NCBI GenBank assembly: GCA_022496205.1
Contig: WTXD01000004.1
Coordinates: forward strand, 496,001 to 560,000
Reading direction: 5' to 3'
DNA length: 64,000 bases
DNA from: Gloeopeniophorella convolvens
Taxonomy: Eukaryota > Basidiomycota > Agaricomycetes > Russulales
The position numbers and the translations under genes are program-made. The notes beneath the pieces were generated by a model that worked only from the letters and a program-made list of their open reading frames with translations, ran no database searches and had not been told where the DNA came from. Each line of letters starts with the position of its first letter. The first letter of the stretch is position 1. Positions 11,197 to 22,600 of the stretch are shown here, piece after piece.

Positions 11197-12513
11197 ATGT
11201 CTGAGCAAACGTATCCTCTCTTCTGCCTGGGAAACCCCCTCCTCGATATTCAGGTTACTAACGGAGAGGACCTGCTCAAAAATACGGTCTCAAATCCAAC
11301 GACGCCATCCTCGCCGGTGAAAAGCATTTCCCAATGTGGGCGATCATTTATTTTCTCCCCATCTGCCGTCGCTCATCCCTGTATTCCCAAAGCTACGACG
11401 AGATAGTCAGGGAACGCAAGGTAACATACGTAGCCGGTGGAGCGGCCCAGAATGCTGCTCGTGGCGCAGCCGTATGTCCATTTCGTTTCATGCGTGCCTA
11501 CTTGCTCATCGGCTGCAGTACGTCTTGCCCCCGAACTCGGTCGTCTACACCGGCTGTGTCGGCGAGGATGAGTTTGCAGAGCAACTCAAGGCCGCAAACA
11601 GGCGCGAGGGTCTCACAGAGGCATACCTCGTCAAGAAGGGCGAACAGACAGGAGCCTGCGCCGTCGTAATCACCGGTCACGACAGGCATGTTACCCTGCG
11701 CAGCGGACTGCTGCACCGGGGTCAACACTGATCGCTCCTTAGGTCTCTCGTCACTACCCTCCGTGCCGCAGAAAAGTTCGAAAAGGACCACCTCTCCACG
11801 CCTGATGTTGCACGTCTGATCGACGGCGCGAAATTTTTCTACGTCGAGGGCTACTTCCTCACGCACGGCCTCGAGTCCACGCTTGAGCTCGCGAAAAAGG
11901 CATCTGACGCCGGAAAGGTGTGTCATCTATCGGAATCGCGACCGCATCAAATCATGCTGACGTCTCGCGTGCTCGACAGGTCTTCGCGCTCAACCTCTCG
12001 GCTCCGTTCATCCCGCAATTCTTCAAGGTGCAGCTTGAGCAGGTCTTTGCACACTGCGACATCGTCATAGGAAACGAGACCGAGGCCGAGGCGTGGGCGA
12101 GCGCCGCTGGTCTGCCCAACAAGGACGATATCCCTGCTATCGCCAAGTCGATCGCGACCCTGCCCAAGTCGAATGCATCGCGGCCGCGCACAGTGATTAT
12201 CACGCAGGGCCCGAGCTCGACGATTGTCGTCTCCGCAACGGACCCGGAGAGCCATAAGGTGTTCCCCGTCGACCGCCTTCAGGATAGCCAGATCGTCGAC
12301 ACCAACGGAGCTGGCGACGCGTTCGCTGGTGGTTTCTTGGGCGCGCTCGTCTCCGGAAAGTCCGTGGAAGAGTCGGTTCTTGTTGGCCACAAGCTGGGCG
12401 CCATGTGTGTCCAACTGGTCGGTATTTCTCCTGCGTTCCTCATCTACCACCCGTCTCATGATGTTTTACAGGTAGGACCCCAGTACCCGTGGCCCAAGGT
12501 GAACGTCCTCTAG
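11197..12513 (+). CDS. Adenosine kinase (PfkB family), with an apparent 1-nt frameshift in exon 1
   Basis: Phosphorylates adenosine to AMP in purine salvage, and relieves S-adenosylmethionine cycle inhibition. It starts MSEQTYPLFCLGNPLLDIQV. Later exons give YDEIVRERKVTYVAGGAAQN, VVYTGCVGEDEFAEQLK, GEQTGACAVVITG, EGYFLTHGLESTLELAKKA, FALNLSAPFIPQFF, IVIGNETEAEAWA, the PfkB signature DTNGAGDAFAGGFLGAL with its catalytic Asp, and the end VQLVGPQYPWPKVNVL-stop. At 11278-11282 the frame breaks. The sequence reads CTC AAAAA TACGG, and a sixth A would be needed to continue into the conserved KYGLKSNDAILAGEKH read in the next frame. No splice pair repairs it. Either a sequencing error in a homopolymer or a real null allele. 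Confidence 0.82.
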
Positions 12514-12883
12514 GTGTAGGTCATCCGAAGACGCAGATCATACGTGCAGCACCATTATCCGCTCTCAACAGCGAACAAGTAGTAGTATCATCATACAATA
12601 CATGTAGCCACCATCCAGCATTAAGCTCTCCTCAGCTTGTAATACAGACGTCAATACCCACACGAGAAATCTATGCTGCATATATATCTGATGCGTTGCA
12701 CTCGTGAGAGCGCAGATCGTGACCATAACAGAAGGTAAGGAAAAGTTCGGCAGCGAGTGGGGGACGGAGCCATGCAAAGAGTGTAATTAGGGATCATCCG
12801 ACGGTGGAGGGGATGCAAGAGACTCCTGTCGTGAGTAGTCAGAAAGTGGGCAACGGCAACCCAATGGAGGCCACAGACCTGTG
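12514..12883. other. Convergent intergenic region
   Basis: 3' flanks of adenosine kinase and the zinc-finger gene. Nothing further is recognised. Confidence 0.5.
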
Positions 12884-14521
12884 TCAGGAGCTCCGCTGAC
12901 GGGTAAGGCAACTCGTGTCAACTACATGCCAGGTCCCGAGCCGAAGAGACGCACCGGGATGCAACATCGTTTCGCCATCCTCCGTCAACATGGTGGAAGG
13001 CGGGTTCGCCCCGGTAGGTGGTCCCGATTCGGAAGAAGTACTTGAGTCAACGCCCATGCTGCCGCTAACCTCTGCAGGCGGATTACCCTCAGACTCCCGG
13101 CTGCGAGGCGACGATGCCCTCGACTCTGAGGCCTTTGCCGCATCTTCTGCTTGCTGCTTTGCGAGACGCCTAGTCTCGTCGAGGACCGCTTGCACCGCAG
13201 CAGAGGTGATCGCGAGCGACACCGCGGACTTGCCTTCGGTATTTGGTCCCGACGCATCAAGAGACGGATCGATGACAGGTGCAGACGCTCCTGGGGATGC
13301 CCGCGACTTCAGCCCATCCGAGGTGCCGGCTTCCTGCTCCTGCACGCTCTTGGGGCTAGCGGGGGCGCCTGGTTCATCGTGCGGGACCCTTGGGGCTTCG
13401 CCAACGGCGCTGCCGGGGGCGCCATATGCATCCGCAATGTTCGGTGGGAGCGGTGCGCCAGGGAGCGGTGGTGGCGGAAGCATGCCGGGATGGTAGTACG
13501 GACCGTAGTAGCCAGGCGGTGCTCCTGGGATGGAGTGGAATGGTATAGGATGTGCGCCGTCAGGCCAAGGAGGTGGGACCCATTGCGGTTGAGCAAGGCG
13601 CGCTGCTGACGTAGGGATCCCTACGGGGTAGCTTGGCTCAACCAACACGCCGTGTGGTCCACGAACATATACAAGGAACTCTGAGAACACGAGTCAACTG
13701 CAGTTACGCGTTGGGCCATGGTCATCTTACCCGCATTGATTCCTGACTGGCGGTAATAACCAGGTTGAGGTGGGGGGCCAGGGGGCACAGGATGGCGACC
13801 TTTATTCTTGGAGTCTGGGGTACCACTGCGACTCCGAGACGATTCACCTGCGTTCTCCTCGCCCGTAGCATTTGATCCTGCACTGTTATCCGGCTCGATT
13901 ATGACGCCATTGTGACTAGGGAGGGGCTATCAAGTTCGCGGATCGTATTGACCACACAGCTTAACTCACCGTGACTTCTGATGGCGACGCAATGCATCAG
14001 TCTGCAGAATGCTGTCTTAGATAGAGCGTTCTAGATCGCCGAGTAGAAGCAGGACACACTCGCGTAAAGGTAGCTTCGCACTGAGGGCATGTACTTAACA
14101 AAGGTGAGATATACAGTGAGACCTATGCCTTGCATACGACTTGGATAGGGGGGCGTACAATCCGGGTCGAGTGTGTGTCTTTGTTGTTCTCTGGTGTCGT
14201 TTCAAGTCAGCCTCGCGCGCAAACTCCTTGTTACAGCCACCCATTTTGCAGGGCCAGATGCCTGTCTCCACTTTCTTCTTACTAGAAGAGGATTTCTTCT
14301 TCTGAGTGTCTTTCTTTTCCTCAGGCTGGCGGCAGGTGCGTTAACGATGTCAACCGATATGCAACTCCGGGGGGAACTTGGTTGGTACGGGAGCAGAAGC
14401 TCACCGTCGGCTTAGGCTGGGTCCTGACCATGAGAAATTCTGAATTGGACCGAGCGCGTTTAAGTAGATGTGGCTGCTGGGCGGGTGCTGTGGCGGGCGG
14501 TACGGCAAGACGGTGGCGCAT
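12884..14521 (-). CDS. C2H2 zinc-finger protein (putative transcription factor)
   Basis: Reconstruction on the minus strand gives MRHRLAVPPATAPAQQ at 14521 (first in-frame ATG after a stop). A lysine/serine stretch, KKDTQKKKSSSSKKK, follows. Finger 1 is WPCKMGGCNKEFAREADLKRH, with a loose second His (QRTTKTH). Finger 2 is CPQCEATFTR-TDALRRHQKSRH; an intron of about 60 nt interrupts it after FTR. Downstream is a long disordered region rich in Pro, Gly, Ser and Ala, with SRSRSGTPDSKNKGRHPVP and PPGYYGPYYHPGMLPPPPLP, plus an Ala/Glu helix (AVLDETRRLAKQQAEDAAKA). The stop is at 12884. The two-finger plus disordered-tail layout suggests a sequence-specific DNA-binding regulator; targets are unknown. 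The short gap to the dynactin gene (130 bp, same strand) suggests tandem, not shared, regulation. Exon joins near 14040-14160 are approximate. Confidence 0.72.
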
Positions 14522-14651
14522 CCCCTTTCTCCTGTCGCGAATTTACTCCAGCTTCACGCTCCGACTATCGGCATCCCCGGCCATGCCACCTCGATAATTA
14601 ATTAAATTAAATATCGTGCTCCATAAGTAGGGGTATAGGTATCATAGTGTG

Positions 14652-17600
14652 TCATAATGCCATGGCACTGGTTCGTTCCAGCAAACCCTGCACCCTGCGA
14701 TTCAGTCGCTCCGCCTCTACCTTGCGCTCCCAGACCTGGTATATGGGCGTCTTCTTCCGGGGAACCCATGCAGCAACGCTTTTGCCGGTGCCATCACCAC
14801 CTTTCACCTTCGTCGACGACAAATCTACCACGCGTGGTGTCGACGAGAATTTAATGACGTCCCGGTATAGTGCCTTCGTTTCCGTGGTCAGCGAGCGGAC
14901 AGAAGGCACTCTCGGTTGCGACTCTGAGTCAGACTCGTCCGTGTCTGATAAGCCAGATGCGTCCAAAGGTGGTGTCGGCAGTCGCGTGCTGGGTTCGGGC
15001 AGCGGCGGAAGCTCGTCGATTTCCCGCATGAGGTCGTTGCCTTTCAGATATGAGTTTTCCATGCGCAAAAATCGAACAGCGCCTCTGAAGCTCTCGAGCT
15101 ATCCCCAATGAGAAGACTGCACATAAGGAGCGGATTGATGCATACCTGTTCCAGAAGATGTGACGTTTCCAGGTTGCCGTCCACGGGTATGACGACCTGT
15201 GGCGGGACGGCAGCGGAAGTCGTAGCTGACATACACTGAGCAAGCAAAAGGATTGAGTAGTGCCATCATGCCCACCTTCTTTCTCGGTAGTCGTCGAAGC
15301 GGCTTTGAGTTTATTGTTCTCCTTGGCCAGAGTGTCGAACTCTGACTGCAACTGTTCCATCGCCTCTTCATAGTACTCCCCCTGCTTCTGGACCTTCGCA
15401 AGGCGTGCCTCCAGATCGTTGACATGTTCCGCCTGCTTTTTGACAGCCTCCATGCGGCGCTCCATCAACTCTATCTTGACGCCTGACTCTTGGATGCCCT
15501 GGTCCTTGAACTTCAACGTGCGCACGAGTCCTTGCATCTCTTCATTCAGCTGGGCGACCTTGCGCTCGGCCTCCACATTGACAGCCAGAGCTGCTCTGAC
15601 CTCGTCAACGCGGACGATCCAAGGAGCGGTCCCAACGACTGATCCGGAGTCAGGGAGCAGATATATGGAGAATAGACGGCAGCGTACTCCGCACGAGATT
15701 CTCCAGGTCCATTGTGACAGGGAAGAGGGCGTTTACCTGGCTGATAAGCTCAACCATGGCGTTGCTGAGAGTTGCCCATGAGGACGCCGCATTCTTCGTA
15801 ATCTTTCCCACCGTTGACGCAGCGATATCGTCGACAAACGATAACACCTTGCTCAGCTGAAAGGTCGACTTTGATGCGCGCACTTCGTCGATATGGGGCA
15901 TGGTTTGTTGAGCCAGCTGAAGAAGGCTTCAGTGCTAGATAAGGGACTAGGCTAATCTACGCACCTGAATGCCGAAGTTGACCATCTCTGAGACCGTGTT
16001 GCATAACGCTTCCAAATGTGGAACTAAATGAACCTTTAGGGCTGAAGAGTCGTGTGCGAGCTCATCCAGTCGTTTCACCAGTTTCCTGAGCATGTTCATT
16101 AGTACAGTGCCATTCGATATGCTGAGAATACTTGCTTTGAGAAGGCCTTCGCATTCTTGCACTGGTTGAGGGACTTCTGGATCGGCTCGAGGAAGCTCTC
16201 TTCGGGATTGAGGCTGCCAAGGTCTCGAGCGAGGTCTGCTTGTAGCATGCCGTTAGCGAGGTCCAAGTCTGTTTGGGGGAGGGAAGGCTCGCCGTCATCG
16301 TTCAGCGCAGCCTCGACTGCTGTCTTCGTCAGCCCCATTGAGGACGCATACACATCCAGATCGTGGTCTAACGATAGCACGAAGCCAAGTTCACGCTCGC
16401 CAAGGTCGAAGTCAAACTCTTTGAAGTATGTCTCTGACAGGTGGTCGAACTGGGCCTGGATCCTGTAACGGCCAAAAATATGAGGCACTTCGGAAAGATC
16501 GGCGAGGAGAGTATTATACTTGTTAATATCACCGGTACACTCCATTTCCCGGAACTCATCGCGGCGTAGTAAATCGATATGCATGTCGATTCGCTTCTCC
16601 AGAGGCGAGATCTCTGGGTACAACCTTCCGATGTTTAAGAAGGATTCGACATCGCAGTGACGGAGAATAGCTGCGAAGCGCTTGCACAAAGTTGAGAGGG
16701 CAGAGACCACGCCCCTCATCTAACGAACTTATCAGCGCCCAAGCTCAGTGCGATTTAAGGAGCGGTACTCTACTTCGCAAACGCCGACGAGGATGTCAGA
16801 CACCGAACCGTTCAAGGCTTCGGGCAAATTGTGGGCTTGGGCTGTGATCGTATTGATAAGATCCGTCTTCAGAGCCATTCTTTGGAAGAATAAATAGCAC
16901 CGCGTCGCCTCGCCATCTGTTTCGGTGTAAATTTGAGGCAAATAGGGCTTGTAAGTGAGATAGTCAGTCAACACGTTGACTCCCAGTGAACCAAATTCAA
17001 TCTTACCTGTATGATACTGAGGAGCTCTTTGTTCTCGTTTGCCTCAATCCTCCTGAGTTCATGATCAATATTCCTCGCCTGGTTCTTGGAGGCTGTCGAC
17101 TGCAGTTTCAGGTTGAGCGACATGATAGCAGCGGTCTGTGATGCTGCCGCGGCCGATTCATTCTGCGCGTTCTGCGTTTCTGAGCGAAGCGTCTCGAGTT
17201 CACTGGGATGATGTTAGTCGAGCTCGGGACAGACAGAAAGAGGTCACCGACCCCTCGAGTTCCACGACAAGCTCTCGGAATCGGTTTATTGTCCTTTCCA
17301 AGTCCTGGCAAACTTCTTCCAAAGAATCAATCCTTTGCTGACGTTCTGACAATTGGACATCCTTCTCGTCTGCAGGATGTTGTATGAGTCGATACTGCTA
17401 CCACAACCAGGGACAGGACGCACTGATCTCGTCCTGCATTGCCTTCTCAGTCTCAGTGTGATTCTCTTCGAGTTCCTCACTGAGTTCCTTGAGGGCCTCT
17501 AAATCCTCAATAGTGATACGCATCTCTTCGATTTTCTGTCCACAGATGTTAGCGGGGGCACGTAGCACGCCATCGACCTATTACCTCGCCGAGCATTAGA

Positions 17601-19305
17601 TTCCTCTCCGTAAGCTGCACGACCATCTCTTCTGCCCCGAGAGCGTCATCTAGCTGAATCTTGAGGTCCTCGATTTGTGTGTCGGCATTCGAGAGTCTGA
17701 TTAACGCTGACTCGAGTTGGGCTAAGATAATGCTGTTAGTGAGAAAGTCTAGAAGTAAATCAAATGGAACCCACTGGTCAGATCTTCGACACTCATAACG
17801 TCTTTTTCCATCTCAGCTATGCGCCTCCGCTGATCTTGCTCAGTTTCCTGACTCAGGTCGCGAAGGCTAGTAGAACGCGTCAGGTTGTGAGAACGCGTCA
17901 GATTATGTACAGCCACCTACCGCACGAGGGCTTCTTTCAAACGAGCATTCTGTTTCTCTAGCTGGATGTATGCTAGAGAAGTCGCCACGTTCGACTCGCT
18001 TCCCTCCCCGGCTGTGATAGGTGTCAGAACATCAGCGTCCCACCAACCCAGAGTCAGACAGCCTGCTTACCAGCACCCTCCTTTATGGCCTCCAACTCGA
18101 CCTCTACAATCGCCAGTTTCTCCTTCAGCTCTTCGACCTCGGCCTCGGCAACTTCCGCGCGTTCCTCTGCGACTTCCTTGTCTAACATGACCATCTCCAA
18201 TTGTTCAAGAGAGTCCAAGTTTCGCGATTCTGCAAGCTCCGATAGCTGCTGTGCATCTGCAAGTTCCCTTCGGGCTGCGATGAGTTCTGTCTGCTGTTGC
18301 ATGAGCTTGGCCTGGAGCTTGGGTCTTAGAGCAGTAAAAGACTCTGCCGCATTGAGCTTTGTCTCTAACTCTTGGACATGCCGGGCGTCATCAGCGCGTT
18401 TTATTTCCAGGACACGGATCTTAGCCCGTAACTCTTGAAGTTCTTCGTCGTTGGAGGCTGACTTCGCATCTGTCAGTATGTACCCCACGCCCAGAATATG
18501 CACTTACTGCCGGTTGGGTTGGCGGTGGAGTTGATGCAGAAATGGAGGGGAGGTCGGAGGTCGATAAAGTCGGAGAGGCTTGCGCAGCGGTCGGTGCCAT
18601 ACGCTCTTGTGGCTGCTGCGCCTGCAACGATGGCTGCTTGAACGAAAGCGCCCGTACGAAGGGAGCTGGGTCGGGAGAATCGCCTCGAGATGAGCCGGCA
18701 GGACTGCCTATCGAGAAACTGTTCTCATGCGTGGATTGTCGTCTCGGGGTCAGAAGCGTCTTCTTGATAACACTCTGTGGCTGTGGCTGTGCACTCGGAA
18801 CAGGACTGCGCTTGGTAGGGGAAGGGGGCGCTAGTCTTGCAGCTGCACGAACACTCTGGCTAGAGCCCGGTTTCAGAGGGCTTGATGCACGCGGGGAAGG
18901 AGGTATAGAGCGAGAGGACGAGACACGAGATGGCCCGGTGCTGGGGGTCCTTGCGTGGCCGGCAGTGGTCCGAGATACTTGCGGACTTCGCTAATGATGA
19001 TCCTCAATACCATTCCTTGGTGCAACTCTAGCTATGGAAGGTGTAAAACTCACGTTGACTACAGGTGGCAGATCCGCAACTAGCTTCACCTGGCTAGGCT
19101 TCACGAAGACCCCATAGTTTGCTCGGCACGAGAAATAGGGGACGCCACCAACTGAGCCATCGTTCTTTCCTTTGGGCTCCGAGAGCTCAACACCAACCCA
19201 TTTGCCAGGGGAGAAAGAGGTCGGGCCGCAGAAGCGAACCACTCCGCGCCCGAGCGAAATGTCGACCACCGCACCGACGGGGAAATCGGTCAGACCTGAT
19301 GCCAT
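14652..19305 (-). CDS. Dynactin p150Glued subunit (CAP-Gly protein)
   Basis: Large dynactin subunit that links cytoplasmic dynein to microtubules and cargo. The N-terminus at 19305 ([20 protein letters not shown]) is a CAP-Gly domain with [20 protein letters not shown] and [12 protein letters not shown], the tubulin C-terminus binding core. Next comes a basic Ser/Pro region (roughly 18540-19000, containing [19 protein letters not shown]), then long coiled coils in small exons ([40 protein letters not shown]). Then the dynein-associated region (exon 16099-16719, with [18 protein letters not shown] and [20 protein letters not shown]), a second coiled coil at about 15300-15580, and a C-terminal exon ending [18 protein letters not shown]. 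At least a dozen introns, not all resolved. Order and length fit fungal p150Glued (Ro-3/NIP100 type). Confidence 0.85.
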
Positions 19306-19652
19306 GCCGCGCGTAGTGACGCGTCTTCAGACGCGTGAGACAGAGGCTGATATGCTATGCGACCGAGACGTAGTAATGAGCGGAACAGCGGAGAGGCAGA
19401 CCAGTGACCGTGACGCTGGTGGGCTGCAAGCGTGTCGGCAGCACGTGCTTGGCAACGCGTCCGGTGCGCCCTCTTCTGGTCGGACCTCGGAGCCGGGCTC
19501 TCCCTCTCCCTCCAACGCGCCCCGCTGGTGTGATCCCATCTGGTCTGCAGAACGGCTATAGGTCTGTTATCATTGTCTGCGGTCTCCGAATAAGCTCTGA
19601 GATGTACCTTTGCCAGCGACCTGCCTTGTTGTGCTCCAGCAAGTCACTCCAC
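19306..19652. promoter_or_regulatory. Divergent promoter region, dynactin / raptor
   Basis: About 350 bp between the dynactin ATG and the tentative raptor ATG. Open frames cross it but show no conserved residues. It should hold both promoters and 5' UTRs; no specific site recognised. Confidence 0.35.
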
Positions 19653-22600
19653 ATGTACATGCAAACGAGCAGACAGAATGGGCATATAAACGGTGCGTTC
19701 CTTCCGGAAACTTTGAGGGCTCTTCGCGTTACCTTCCTCCCAGGCGCCAGCGGTGGACCCGGCCCCTCTTACCGGCACAGCCAAGGTTCAGACTCTGACA
19801 CGGAACGTGGAGGCGGGCGTTTCTTCACAACCCCGTCCGAACCGTCTTCGGGACAGACCAACCCAGAGAATGGTCACGCTGGGAGCTCTGAGCTCGATGG
19901 TAGAGCGAATGGTTCAGTCATCACCGTTCCCGACCCCATCCCTATCATGCCGTACTGGTCAGCGAAGCGTCATCTAACCTGTGGAAATCCTGCTCCCCCT
20001 CCCCTTGGGCGCCCAGGATGTCGCCCTGGAGGGCCTCCCCCGGAAAGCTCAAGACCGCTAACGCTGCGCTGGTTCTCTGCTTGAACATAGACGTCGATCC
20101 CCCGGACATCGTCAAGACGAACCCTTGTGCCGTGCTCGAATGTTGGGTAGATCCCCACACCATGCCTTCGCACAAAGCCCTGGAGGTCATCGGAACAAAT
20201 TACAGCATCAGTTTGAAGGTTTGAGCCCAAAATTATCCTATAAGCCGATTTTAGACCCTTCGTACGAGGACTTGCGTCGTTTCTGCGCAACTCTGAGAAA
20301 GCAAGCCAAGGAAGACACTGTCCTATTCTACTACAACGGCCATGGCGTCCCCAAACCAACAGCTAGTGGCGAGCTATGGTGCTTCAACAGAAACTATACT
20401 CAATACATACCAGTCTCACTAGCTGAGGTACAACACTGGCTTGGCACCCCATGCGTTTACATCTGGGACTGCTCAGCAGCAGGGAATTTGTTACTCAATT
20501 TTAATATCTATGCCCAGAGACGCGATAGTGAGAACGCCAATGCCGGTCGTTCAGAAGGCAGCCCTCCTTTCTCGGAGTCGATACAACTTGCTGCTTGTGC
20601 AGCGAGCGAGCAACTCCCTTCATGTCCAGAGCTCCCAGCCGACCTCTTCACTTCTTGCCTTACCTCTCCTATCGACATCGCCCTGCGCTACTTCGTCATG
20701 CACAACCAGCTTCCGAACAATGTCACGGCGGATATGGTCATGCAGGTTCCTGGAGATCTCAAAGACAGGCGCACCCCACTCGGAGAGCTGAATTGGATCT
20801 TCACTGCCATCACAGATACCATCGCATGGACGTCATTCTCAAGAGAAATTTTCACTCGACTCTACCGATCTGATCTCCTCATCGCGTCGCTCTTCCGTAA
20901 CTTCCTCCTGGCTGAGCGCATCATGAAGAATTATCATTGCACGCCGCACACATCCCCATCCTTACCCCCAACGAACACGCACCCCCTGTGGGCAGCATGG
21001 GACCTTGCCGTTGACTCTTGCCTACGTCAGCTTCCCGAGCTACTCAAACATACCGACACGAGCATGCTTGGGGTGGCCATGGGAAGCGCGTCGATCAGGG
21101 CGCGTCGGCAGGCTCAGGCTCTGGCTCTGGCTCCCCGGCAAGATAAGTTAGGCCACGGTGAAAAGCCATACGCCTACATCCCCAGCCGCTTCTTCGCGGA
21201 TCAACTGACGGCATTCGAAGTATGGATTTCCCGCGGAGGTTCAGCCTTGACGAAACGTGGCCCGTTATCTCTACCCATCCAGAACGGCGAGACCCCCGAT
21301 GTTGAATACGATCAGGCGGTTGTAGGGCTCGGAAGCGCTGCGAATACGCCTAAGAAGGTCCACCATCTTGTCCCTCGCAAGCCCCCGGAGCAGCTCCCTA
21401 TCGTCCTGCAAGTCCTGCTATCCCAGCCACACCGTCTAAGGGCACTGGTCCTCCTCTCACAATTCGTCGATCTTGGGCCTTGGGCCGTCCACCTCGCGCT
21501 CGCCATTGGGATTTTCCCGTACATCTCCAAGTTGCTCCAGGCCGGTGGTCAAGACTTACGTCCGGTGTTGATCTTCATTTGGTCTCGCATCCTTGCTGTC
21601 GATCCCACGTGCCAGGTCGATCTTTATAGCAATGGGGGCTACAAGTACTTTGCCAATATTCTCGCCGCGCACGACGATCCCCAGCACCTCACCATCCCAA
21701 ACGGCTCCGAGCACAAGGCTATGTGCGCATTCGTCCTGGCGGCCATCGCACGAGATTATCCGCACGGACAGAATGCGTGTTGGCGCGAGAAAGTTTTCCA
21801 TTCTTGCTTTGAACGACTTGACGAAGGCGACTTCTTGTTGCGACAATGGTCAGCCCTATGTATTGGCCAGATGTGGGATGGAAACGATGACATCAAGATC
21901 TTTGGGGTGGACAACGGGACCCAGGACAAGTTTATCTCCCTGCTAACTGATGACTCACCAGAGGTTCGCACGGCAGTCCTGTTTGCCCTTGGGACATTCA
22001 TGGGTGCGTCTGGCTCAGCGGACCCGACAAAGATGGGTGGCGGAGGAACAGGGACCATGCATCATCTGGAGGAACGTGTCCACTTCCGCATGGAAGTTGC
22101 CGTTGTCACAGGAAGTGCCTTGGCTATCAAGGAAGACGCTAGCCCCATGGTGCGGAAGGAACTTCTCGTTCTCATCAGCTGCCTTGTTAAGGAGTGGAGG
22201 GGTCATTTCGTTGTCTGCGCCTGGGTGTACTGGGAGGAGGACTGGAGATGGAAACTCGGTTCCACCAGCGAGCTTCATGAAGACGACGTTACTAGTCAAG
22301 CTGTCTCGGAATGGTTGGATGACTTCGGTGACGAGGAAATCCGGGAGGAGAACCGAGTCATTCTGTCGTCGTTCTTCACCATCTTCTCGGTCCTACTCGA
22401 GCTCTCGGTTGACCCATACGACGAAGTGGCGACCAATGCGCAAACAGTTGTCGACTACATCACAGCCCTCCTCCTCGAGTCTCCGTTTACCCGACTCGAG
22501 TCGAGCACTCTTCATCAGCCCCTCCCTCCACAACGTACATCCGCGAGCGCCCGCTCCCGACGATCTTCCCTTACGTCATCACCAACGTCTGGGACCCGAC

